Origin: Clostridia bacterium
GTDB taxonomy: Bacteria; Bacillota; Clostridia; Oscillospirales; Acutalibacteraceae
NCBI GenBank assembly: GCA_017480265.1
Contig: JAFVAZ010000082.1
Location: forward strand, 1-6,140
Length of the DNA stretch: 6,140 bases
Reading direction: 5' to 3'
Positions 1 to 5,239 of this stretch are shown in pieces (position 1 is the first letter of the stretch; each line of letters opens with the position of its first letter). The notes below the pieces were generated by a model. The model worked only from the letters and a program-made list of their open reading frames with translations, searched no databases and had not been told where the DNA came from. Position numbers and translations under genes: made by a program.

Positions 1-684
1 CATTTTATAGTCTGTTATGGTTGTTATCTTGAAATTAGAGTATTCTCCCCTTACCAATTTTACCGGGATATTTTTTAAAACACAGACTTTACATGCATCC
101 GTTAAGGTAGCTTTATCGCTTTCGCTTATGCTATCATACAGCTTTATTATTAATTCTAAATTAAAGCTCTGTGGCGTTTGCCCTAAGTACATAAGACTCC
201 TTTGTGGGATCGACTTTACGGTGTCAGCATCTTCAGAGACTACTATGGTGTCTATCGCTTGTACTACCGTATTGCATGCACCAAACCGGCTAGCTGCGTC
301 TATATTATCGTTAATAATGCGACTTGTCACAAATGGTCGAACAGAATCGTGCGTTACTAAAATATGCTCAGAAAGGTTAGTCCCCCCCACATCCGCTTTT
401 ATTTCTTTTATGATGTTTAGTATAGTTTCTGTTCGGTCTAGTCCTCCCGGCAAAATCTTTATTTTTTCGATCTGCAAGTTATATTTTTTTAAGAGATCCT
501 TCATATAAAGCAGCCAGTTTGGGTGTACTCCTATGTAAATTTTATCAAACCTATCATTTAAAATGAACTTTTCTAAAGTATGTATAATGATCGGTTTCGC
601 TTTAAGCGGTAAAAATTGTTTAGGCATATCAGCTATATTCATCCTAGAGCCTACGCCACCTGCCAAAATCGCTGCAAATATCAT
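1..684 (-). CDS. tarI: D-ribitol-5-phosphate cytidylyltransferase (TarI-like), C-terminus cut by the window edge
   Basis: By family, TarI condenses CTP with D-ribitol 5-phosphate to give CDP-ribitol, the cytosolic donor for ribitol-phosphate glycopolymers. The frame is open for all 228 codons from ATG 684 to the left edge. Family members run about 235-240 residues, so only the tail is missing. Visible motifs are the nucleotide-binding loop LAGGVGSRM (7-15), MPKQF (20-24, Lys22), GGLDRTETI (80-88), THDSVRPF (111-118, Asp113), GQTPQSF (168-174), TDACKV (195-200) and GEYSNFKITT (213-222). HDSVRPF and GEYSN favour TarI over the related IspD, whose usual form is HDAARP. The start has a GGAGG site 9 bases upstream, inside the end of the LicD gene, whose stop lies 1 base before this ATG; translational coupling is likely. 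A run of seven G in the coding strand spans codons 99-101. In other Firmicutes tarJ often follows tarI, so it may lie beyond the edge (inference). IspD remains a minor alternative. Confidence 0.88.
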   Translation of the reverse strand, partial: MIFAAILAGGVGSRMNIADMPKQFLPLKAKPIIIHTLEKFILNDRFDKIYIGVHPNWLLYMKDLLKKYNLQIEKIKILPGGLDRTETILNIIKEIKADVGGTNLSEHILVTHDSVRPFVTSRIINDNIDAASRFGACNTVVQAIDTIVVSEDADTVKSIPQRSLMYLGQTPQSFNLELIIKLYDSISESDKATLTDACKVCVLKNIPVKLVRGEYSNFKITTITDYKM

Positions 685-685
685 T

Positions 686-1570
686 TTATTTATCCTCCGT
701 GCAATAATATTTCCCTTTGTATTTTTTATAGCTATTATTTAAATCCCAAAATACTGCCTCATGATGCGGGACCCGCTTTTCTTCTGGCGGTAATCTCATA
801 TAATCTCCAAAAGCTGCCTTCAGGTATTCATCATACCTTGTAGGGATGGGCATCTCATATCCTTCAAAGTTTTTATTGGTTGCTTTTTCAAAGGCATTTT
901 TCGGATATTTTTTCATCATATAAAAAGGTCCCGAACACAGCTCTGTGATATTTTCACAATCAGAAATTTTATACTTTTTCATTTGCTTTTCTGCAAAGCT
1001 CCAAATCTTATATCTTATATTGTGGGATCTAAATATCCCCAATAATATTTTCCCAATAAACTTTATAAGCTTACCATGGTTTACCGGGACCATTTCTGCG
1101 CAAAAGAGTGAATAAATCAGTGCCCAAAAAATCTGCAAAAAACGTCGATATTTTTCATTGGGATATCCATCCAGCGGCAAAATATCTAGTGCTAAGCCAT
1201 GGTTTATATCAAGGTCTGCCTGGTGCGTTTTTATAAACGTTGTGTTGTTATCATTTATGGTTGCAAATAAATTTCTATAATTCTTATCCTTAGAAGGTCT
1301 GCAGTATGAGTATCTTGAAGTATCGGCCTTTTCTGCCCAGATTTTCTCCAATTTTTCGTAATCTTCTCGCTTCATAAAGACATCCACATCATCGTCCCAA
1401 GGGATAAACCCTTGATGCCTTACTGCACCTATGCAACATCCACCGCAAAGGTAAAATCTCAAGCTATTCTCTTCGCAAATTTTCTTAAAATAAAGGAGCA
1501 ATTCTAAGCTTTTTAACTGTAAATTTCGCAACTCTTCTTTTTTATAAGATTTGGAATTTAATTTTTTCAC
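686..1570 (-). CDS. LicD family phosphotransferase
   Basis: LicD proteins are nucleotidyltransferase-fold enzymes that transfer a phospho-alcohol, classically phosphocholine from CDP-choline, onto surface glycans. The 294-residue protein shows the signature CGGCCIGAVRHQGFIPWDDD (42-61) followed by VDV, giving the acidic cluster Asp59-60-61 and Asp63 expected to bind metal. Near the C-terminus it has YLKAAFGDYMRLPPEEKR (249-266), the second LicD hallmark. No signal peptide is evident; a hydrophobic stretch around 145-160 may contact the membrane. The start is GTG at 1570 with GGAG 7 bases upstream. The gene sits 22 bases after the glycosyltransferase stop and 1 base before tarI. Because its partner makes CDP-ribitol and no choline genes (licA, licB, licC) are visible, it may transfer ribitol 5-phosphate, as the animal relatives FKTN and FKRP do; this is inference. 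The usual GGTLLGAVRH is GGCCIGAVRH here. The family call is firm, the substrate is not. Confidence 0.9.
   Translation of the reverse strand: MKKLNSKSYKKEELRNLQLKSLELLLYFKKICEENSLRFYLCGGCCIGAVRHQGFIPWDDDVDVFMKREDYEKLEKIWAEKADTSRYSYCRPSKDKNYRNLFATINDNNTTFIKTHQADLDINHGLALDILPLDGYPNEKYRRFLQIFWALIYSLFCAEMVPVNHGKLIKFIGKILLGIFRSHNIRYKIWSFAEKQMKKYKISDCENITELCSGPFYMMKKYPKNAFEKATNKNFEGYEMPIPTRYDEYLKAAFGDYMRLPPEEKRVPHHEAVFWDLNNSYKKYKGKYYCTEDK
694..698 (-). promoter_or_regulatory. Ribosome binding site of tarI inside the LicD gene
   Basis: The minus strand reads GGAGG here, 9 bases before the tarI ATG at 684. It lies within the last codons of the upstream LicD gene. The ribosome finishing LicD therefore covers the initiation region of tarI, which fits coupled translation. 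This site fixes the tarI start. Confidence 0.75.
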
Positions 1571-1592
1571 TCTATGTCTCCATTAATTGAAT

Positions 1593-2606
1593 TTAACTTT
1601 TTAGCAGGTAAGCTTTTTTGATGAAAAATTCGAAAATCCCCATAAAGAAGCCCAATCCATAAGAAAAGTGTAAGATAAAATGCACCCACATCAGCCGCAG
1701 CTTGTCTTTGATCGAGTTAACCTTTGTATTTCGGAACGAAAAATATGCGTCCAATAAAATGTAAAGACATAAAATACTGCAATAAGCAATTTTAATAGTC
1801 CCAGAAAAAAAGGCGAGGAATCCAAATAAAAAGATAAACAAAACAAAGCTTACCGGTATTAAATGCGATATCCTCGCGGGCTTGTGGTGCTTTTTTATTA
1901 CCGCTACTTTCCAGAATCCATATTCATAGTATTGTGCAAACAAATCACCGTATGTACTTCTCGGATAATATATACTCTTTATTTGTGGCGTTACATATAT
2001 TTTCCCGCCAGATTCAATTATTCTGAAATTCAAATCATCATCTTCGCTACGAGGTAAATTCTCATCGTATAGGTTTAAGTTTAACAGGGTTTCCTTTCTA
2101 AAAGCTCCCAGATAAACTGTATCCGCGTAACCTTCGAAATTCTCATCATGAAACTTCCCCCCGCCCAAAGCAAATTTACTGTGATACGCCGCCGCTATAA
2201 CATTTTGGATGGGTGTTTTCCCTCGCGCTATCATCGGTCCACCAACATTCTTTGCATCGGTTTTTTTTAAGTACTCTACGCACTTTGCTACATAGTCTTC
2301 GCTATACTCAGCATGGACATCCATCCTTATTATGATGCCCCCTCGGGCATTTTTGATCCCAATATTTAGTGCGTGTTGGACAGTCTTATCTTGATTATTG
2401 TAGATATAAAAATTATAGAGGTCCCTGTATTTTTTGAGTGTCCCCAGCGTGCCGTCTGTAGATAAGCCATCCACAAAGATCACTTCCATATTTTTTTGGG
2501 GAAAATCTTGCTTCAAAATTGATTGTATAAATGATTCTATATATTTTTCTTCATTTCGTACCGGTACTACTACAGATATCAAGTCATTATTATTGTGCGT
2601 TTCCAA
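1593..2606 (-). CDS. Family 2 glycosyltransferase, ExoA-like, membrane-anchored
   Basis: This inverting GT-A fold enzyme probably transfers a sugar from a nucleotide donor to a lipid-linked glycan at the inner face of the membrane. The 337-residue protein begins its catalytic domain with ISVVVPVRNEEKYIESFI (10-27), then VDGLSTDGT (45-53) and RMDVHAEYS (94-102), where the usual DxD appears as Asp96-Val-His98. RSEDDDLNFRI (186-196) supplies the likely catalytic acid, and QYYEYGFWK (225-233) resembles the acceptor-site (Q/R)xxRW region. Three hydrophobic segments follow at about 249-268, 271-291 and 306-330, a layout known from succinoglycan ExoA-type enzymes. The start is TTG 2606, supported by GGGAG 8 bases upstream. 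It is the first gene of the cluster behind its own promoter, with LicD 22 bases downstream. An A8 run (coding strand) lies at 2261-2268. The sugar specificity cannot be read from the sequence. Confidence 0.88.
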   Translation of the reverse strand: METHNNNDLISVVVPVRNEEKYIESFIQSILKQDFPQKNMEVIFVDGLSTDGTLGTLKKYRDLYNFYIYNNQDKTVQHALNIGIKNARGGIIIRMDVHAEYSEDYVAKCVEYLKKTDAKNVGGPMIARGKTPIQNVIAAAYHSKFALGGGKFHDENFEGYADTVYLGAFRKETLLNLNLYDENLPRSEDDDLNFRIIESGGKIYVTPQIKSIYYPRSTYGDLFAQYYEYGFWKVAVIKKHHKPARISHLIPVSFVLFIFLFGFLAFFSGTIKIAYCSILCLYILLDAYFSFRNTKVNSIKDKLRLMWVHFILHFSYGLGFFMGIFEFFIKKAYLLKS

Positions 2607-2614
2607 AGTTGTCT

Positions 2615-2619
2615 CTCCC
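2615..2619 (-). promoter_or_regulatory. Ribosome binding site selecting the TTG start of the glycosyltransferase
   Basis: The minus strand reads GGGAG, 8 bases before TTG 2606. No in-frame ATG exists near the expected N-terminus, since the conserved ISVVVPVRNEE begins at residue 10. This site therefore supports the TTG start. Confidence 0.6.
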
Positions 2620-2643
2620 TAAGCAAAGCTAAGTTCACGCTTT

Positions 2644-2672
2644 ATTATATCAAACTATAATTTAAAAGTAAA
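2644..2672 (-). promoter_or_regulatory. Promoter of the glycosyltransferase-LicD-tarI cluster
   Basis: On the minus strand there is a perfect -10 box TATAAT (2644-2649) preceded by TGA, giving an extended -10. A spacer of 17 bases leads to TTTACT (2667-2672), which matches four of six bases of the -35 consensus TTGACA. The -10 lies about 37 bases upstream of the TTG start. This indicates a housekeeping-sigma promoter that separates this cluster from tdk. Confidence 0.65.
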
Positions 2673-2695
2673 ATTGACCGCCATACCTTGGCTCA
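2666..2695 (-). terminator. Possible intrinsic terminator after tdk
   Basis: On the minus strand TGAGCCA (2689-2695) can pair with TGGC and TCA (2675-2684) around an AGGTA loop. This makes a seven-pair stem with a two-G bulge, followed by a T-rich stretch (ATTTTACTTTT). The stem is short and bulged and the T tract is interrupted, so this is weak. It overlaps the -35 box of the next promoter. Confidence 0.25.
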
Positions 2696-2760
2696 GCATT
2701 CCTTACTGCATAACAGAGTATAAATTCTCTCATTTTGCTGCTTGCTGCGTTCGTATATTT

Positions 2761-3330
2761 TTATGCTTTATTTTTCCCTTTAACCCAACATTGATAACAC
2801 ATTGGCTTATATTTATCGTTACCTCCGATTTCTATTTGTTCACCCTTATATATAATTTCTCCATCTTTATATCTAGCATTTATAATGGCCTTTCTTCCAC
2901 ATTGGCATGGCGACTGCAATTCTCTTATCGAATCTGCTACTTCCAGGAGTCTTTTGCTCCCTTCAAATAAATTACACATATAGTCTGTTTTTAGACCATA
3001 ACACATAACCATGATCCCCTCATTTGTAAGTTGACGCAGCTCATCTATTTGATGTTTATTGAAAAACTGTGCCTCATCTACTATTATCGTGTCAAAGTCA
3101 TATATTTTGTCTTGCCTCAAAGAATCAATTATACTTGCATCTTTATCAATTACTATAGCTTCACAAGCAAGTCCTATCCTTGATTTCACAATTGTTTTGC
3201 CAGATCTTACGTCTATGTATGGTTTTAGCAAGATTACTTTTCTCCCATGCTCTTCAAAGTTAAACTTCTTCATTAATGCGGTAGCTGTTTTGCTTGAACC
3301 CATAACACCATAGTAGAAGTACATCTTCAA
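2761..3330 (-). CDS. tdk: Thymidine kinase (type II, TK1-like)
   Basis: Thymidine kinase phosphorylates thymidine with ATP in the pyrimidine salvage pathway in the cytosol. From TTG 3330 the protein has 189 residues, normal for bacterial TK1-like enzymes. It shows the P-loop GVMGSSKT (8-15), with Ser13 where the canonical GxxxSGKT has Gly. KPYIDVR (36-42) follows, then the Walker B and catalytic acid in DEAQF (85-89, Glu86), and the thymidine-holding lasso around YGLKTDYMCNLFEGSKRLLE (111-130). The zinc cysteines are C142, C144, C178 and C181; the CxC-G spacing resembles the E. coli enzyme. Start choice: AAGGTGAT ends its GG 8 bases before TTG 3330, and the resulting MKMYFYYG aligns with typical MxxLYFYY N-termini. 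ATG 3324 and an upstream TTG 3345 are alternatives differing by a few residues. It lies 75 bases after the PHP gene with no clear promoter between, so co-transcription is likely. Confidence 0.93.
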   Translation of the reverse strand: MKMYFYYGVMGSSKTATALMKKFNFEEHGRKVILLKPYIDVRSGKTIVKSRIGLACEAIVIDKDASIIDSLRQDKIYDFDTIIVDEAQFFNKHQIDELRQLTNEGIMVMCYGLKTDYMCNLFEGSKRLLEVADSIRELQSPCQCGRKAIINARYKDGEIIYKGEQIEIGGNDKYKPMCYQCWVKGKNKA

Positions 3331-3334
3331 TTTA

Positions 3335-3342
3335 ATCACCTT
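3335..3342 (-). promoter_or_regulatory. Ribosome binding site that sets the tdk start
   Basis: The minus strand reads AAGGTGAT, complementary to the 16S rRNA 3' end. Its GG lies 8 bases before TTG 3330 but 14 before ATG 3324. The TTG upstream at 3345 would place the site inside the gene. It therefore favours TTG 3330. Confidence 0.55.
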
Positions 3343-3405
3343 CAAAAAATTTTCGTGTAGTTTTTATCATTTTGATGGGGCTTAGATTTTCCTAAAATAT
3401 ATTGA

Positions 3406-4227
3406 TTACTTTTCCTGCAAGATAGGTAAAAGTATAGGTACGCGACCTTTAAATATTGTAAATTTATCAAACCCAGAATCTAAAATAAGGCTGAAAGCTT
3501 CATCCAGATCTTGCCCCAATGTAGTACTATCGTGAGCACCTGAACCGATGGTGATATACTTTCCGCCCGCTTTTTTAAATTCTTGCAATAAATTTTTATT
3601 AGATAATATAGAGCCATCTCCTTTTAAATTTAGCGATAAACTAATCTCTAGGGCTTTTTCTGCTTTTGCTAATTTTTCTAATATCATCCTGACTTTGCGG
3701 CAAATCTTATCTGAATCTAGCTTTATCCCAAAGTGTTTAGTGATATACTTTACCGGATAATTAAAATGCGCTAAACTATCAAAATATCCGAACTCTATCA
3801 CTTCCAGAATTTCATCAAAATAAGTATCCAATACTTCATATACATCGTTTTCACTATAATCCATGTCAAAAAAATCGCTCAAACTCCGGAGCCTGTGCAC
3901 TGCCCCTAATATATAGTCAAAATTTGCAACGTCCAAAGCTTTTAATGTGAATAATTTATTTCTGTGAGGTTGACCTATTTCTATGCCGGAGAATATATTC
4001 AGCTGATCTTTAAAGCTGCTTTGTGCTTTTTTTACTTCAAAAAAAGACTGTTTTAAAGACTTTTCATAGTCACGTTCTGTGCTCAGGTCGCATTCACAAT
4101 TATCTAATATGGATATGGAGTAAAATTGGAGAGCAACTGCTTTTTCGCAAATTTTTACTATTGGATCTGATGAATGCGGAGAATTGTCGCTGTGCACGTG
4201 ACTATCAGAATAAAACTTATATTTCAT
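3406..4227 (-). CDS. PHP-domain phosphoesterase, histidinol-phosphatase-like, with two substituted metal ligands
   Basis: PHP proteins of this type are TIM-barrel-like metal-dependent phosphoesterases; HisK/HisJ members hydrolyse L-histidinol phosphate. The 273-residue length fits that family. Motifs in order are SDSHVHSDNSPHS (7-19, His10, His12, His18), GIEIGQP (81-87, Glu83), LGAVHR (108-112, His111), LAHFNYP (152-158, His154) and IGSGAH (227-232, His232). Two expected ligands are absent. The usual TDH motif is LDN with Asn43, and the usual GSDAH is GSGAH with Gly230. By comparison with trinuclear PHP enzymes such as E. coli YcdX, these would be a third-site His and a first-site Asp. The start is ATG with GGGGAGG 7 bases upstream. 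No other histidine biosynthesis gene is in the window; the neighbour is tdk. It could be an altered-specificity phosphatase, a two-metal variant, or an inactive homologue. The family is clear, the substrate is not. Confidence 0.8.
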   Translation of the reverse strand: MKYKFYSDSHVHSDNSPHSSDPIVKICEKAVALQFYSISILDNCECDLSTERDYEKSLKQSFFEVKKAQSSFKDQLNIFSGIEIGQPHRNKLFTLKALDVANFDYILGAVHRLRSLSDFFDMDYSENDVYEVLDTYFDEILEVIEFGYFDSLAHFNYPVKYITKHFGIKLDSDKICRKVRMILEKLAKAEKALEISLSLNLKGDGSILSNKNLLQEFKKAGGKYITIGSGAHDSTTLGQDLDEAFSLILDSGFDKFTIFKGRVPILLPILQEK

Positions 4228-4251
4228 ATCCCAACCTCCCCTACTTTTGAT

Positions 4252-4280
4252 ATTATACCATAAAATTCACCTTATTTCTA
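4252..4280 (-). promoter_or_regulatory. Promoter of the PHP-tdk pair
   Basis: On the minus strand a perfect TATAAT (4252-4257) is preceded by TGG, an extended -10. It is separated by 17 bases from TAGAAA (4275-4280), which matches four of six -35 consensus bases. The start codon follows about 24 bases downstream with a strong GGGGAGG site, so the leader is short. Confidence 0.65.
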
Positions 4281-4305
4281 TTTTTAATATAAAATCTTAG
4301 AAAAG

Positions 4306-5169
4306 CTAAAAGAAACTTATATCTAAAATATCTGTCAAGCTTATAAACTGCTCCATAGTTAGATTTTCCGCACGCAAGTTTTTATCTAAATTTAAATCTA
4401 ACAAAATTTTCTTTAAAGGATCCTTCCCTACGCAAAGACCTGCAGATAATGAATTCAAGATATTTTTCCGCCTCTGTGCAAATGCTGCATTTACAACTCT
4501 GAAGAATAGTTTTTTATTTTTCACTTGCTTTTTATATTTATCGTGGGGTGTTAACTTTATTACGGCGGAATCAACTTTTGGTGAGGGGAAGAAACTTTCT
4601 TTTTTTACTTCAAACAAAAACTCCGGCTGACTATAATAATTAACTGCCACAGTTATACTGCCGGACTTTCTGGAGCCTACTTCGGCACAGATCCTCTCTG
4701 CAACTTCTTTTTGTATCATAAAAGTTATCGCTTTTATATCTAAATTTTTTTCTAAGCATTTCATTATAACGGGAGTAGTTATGTAGTAAGGCAGATTAGC
4801 GCAAATCGTAATTTTTTTAAAGCCTGAAAAATGCGTATTTATCAACTTTTCTAGATCTGCTTTTAGGATATCTTCATTTAAGATCTGGATATTTGCAAAG
4901 TCCACTAAAGTTTCCTTTAGTCCCGGGATGAGTTTCGAGTCAAGTTCTATAGCTACTACTATTTTTTCTATTTTAGCAAGTTCTTTTGTCAATACGCCTA
5001 TCCCAGGGCCTATTTCAATAACTCCAGTTTCTTTATCTGCTCCACTCTGCTGTACGATTTGTGGACAAACTTCTGGATCAATTATAAAGTTTTGCCCCAA
5101 AGTATGCGATAATTTAAAATCATATTTCTTTAAAATTTTTTTGATCGTATTAATATTCGATAAATCCAT
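4306..5169 (-). CDS. rsmA: 16S rRNA (adenine1518-N6/adenine1519-N6) dimethyltransferase
   Basis: RsmA/KsgA uses S-adenosylmethionine to dimethylate two adjacent adenines in the 3' terminal helix of 16S rRNA late in small-subunit assembly; its loss gives kasugamycin resistance. With ATG 5169 the protein has 287 residues, normal for the family. Visible are HTLGQNFIIDP (22-32), the SAM motif EIGPGIGVLT (52-61), the acidic AIELD (73-77), NEDILK (98-103), the catalytic NLPYYITTPVI (125-135), FMIQKEVAERI (150-160), FFPSPKVDSAV (193-203) and the C-terminal NAAFAQRRKNILNSL (227-241). The start is chosen because AAAAGG lies 9 bases upstream of the ATG. A GTG at 5211 would add 14 non-conserved residues. 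It follows glmS by 70 bases with no evident terminator, so read-through from glmS is likely. No obvious terminator follows it either. Confidence 0.96.
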   Translation of the reverse strand: MDLSNINTIKKILKKYDFKLSHTLGQNFIIDPEVCPQIVQQSGADKETGVIEIGPGIGVLTKELAKIEKIVVAIELDSKLIPGLKETLVDFANIQILNEDILKADLEKLINTHFSGFKKITICANLPYYITTPVIMKCLEKNLDIKAITFMIQKEVAERICAEVGSRKSGSITVAVNYYSQPEFLFEVKKESFFPSPKVDSAVIKLTPHDKYKKQVKNKKLFFRVVNAAFAQRRKNILNSLSAGLCVGKDPLKKILLDLNLDKNLRAENLTMEQFISLTDILDISFF

Positions 5170-5178
5170 TGTTTTCAG

Positions 5179-5184
5179 CCTTTT
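5179..5184 (-). promoter_or_regulatory. Ribosome binding site selecting the internal ATG of rsmA
   Basis: The minus strand reads AAAAGG, 9 bases before ATG 5169. No comparable site precedes the longer GTG start at 5211, so the shorter protein is preferred. Confidence 0.55.
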
Positions 5185-5239
5185 AGCGTTCTTTAAGATT
5201 TGAAAAAGCACCTAATAGCAAATTCCTGTTAAACGAATA

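Larger units (their letters stand above)
2607..2760. other. Intergenic region between tdk and the glycosyltransferase gene
   Basis: This is the longest gene-free stretch of the window. It contains the weak hairpin and the extended -10 promoter listed separately. The tdk-proximal part (about 2700-2760) carries a short GCAGCA direct repeat (GCAGCAAGCAGCA on the minus strand) and a four-pair AGAG/CTCT hairpin, neither of which I can assign a function. Confidence 0.5.

Noticed and set aside
1..684. IspD (2-C-methyl-D-erythritol 4-phosphate cytidylyltransferase) instead of TarI
   Set aside because: HDSVRPF, TDACK, GEYSNFKITT and the operon with LicD fit TarI better; the fold is shared, so IspD is kept only as a minor alternative.
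17..843. Open frames on the plus strand at the left end (about 163 and 75 codons)
   Set aside because: They lie antisense to tarI and LicD, whose minus-strand frames carry continuous family motifs; the plus products show no recognisable domain.
2675..2720. Possible signal recognition particle RNA, because the minus strand has AAGGAATGCTGAGCCAAGG
   Set aside because: It only loosely resembles the conserved GGAAGGAAGCAGCC core, and no surrounding long helix could be drawn.
3331..3405. Promoter or terminator between the PHP gene and tdk
   Set aside because: No -10/-35 pair and no stable hairpin with a T tract could be found; short AT repeats only.
4281..4305. Terminator after rsmA (TTAG/CTAA hairpin)
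   Set aside because: Only four AT-rich pairs with no clean T tract follow; not credible as an intrinsic terminator.
1863..5203. Other plus-strand open frames of 60-100 codons
   Set aside because: All are mostly or wholly antisense to well-supported minus-strand genes and have low-complexity, motif-free products.
5169..5211. Longer rsmA beginning at GTG 5211
   Set aside because: The extra 14 residues lack family conservation and there is no good ribosome site, whereas ATG 5169 has AAAAGG at 9 bases.
5185..5239. Separate promoter for rsmA in the gap after glmS (TGCTATTAG as an extended -10)
   Set aside because: The -10 matches only four of six bases and no reasonable -35 lies at the right distance.
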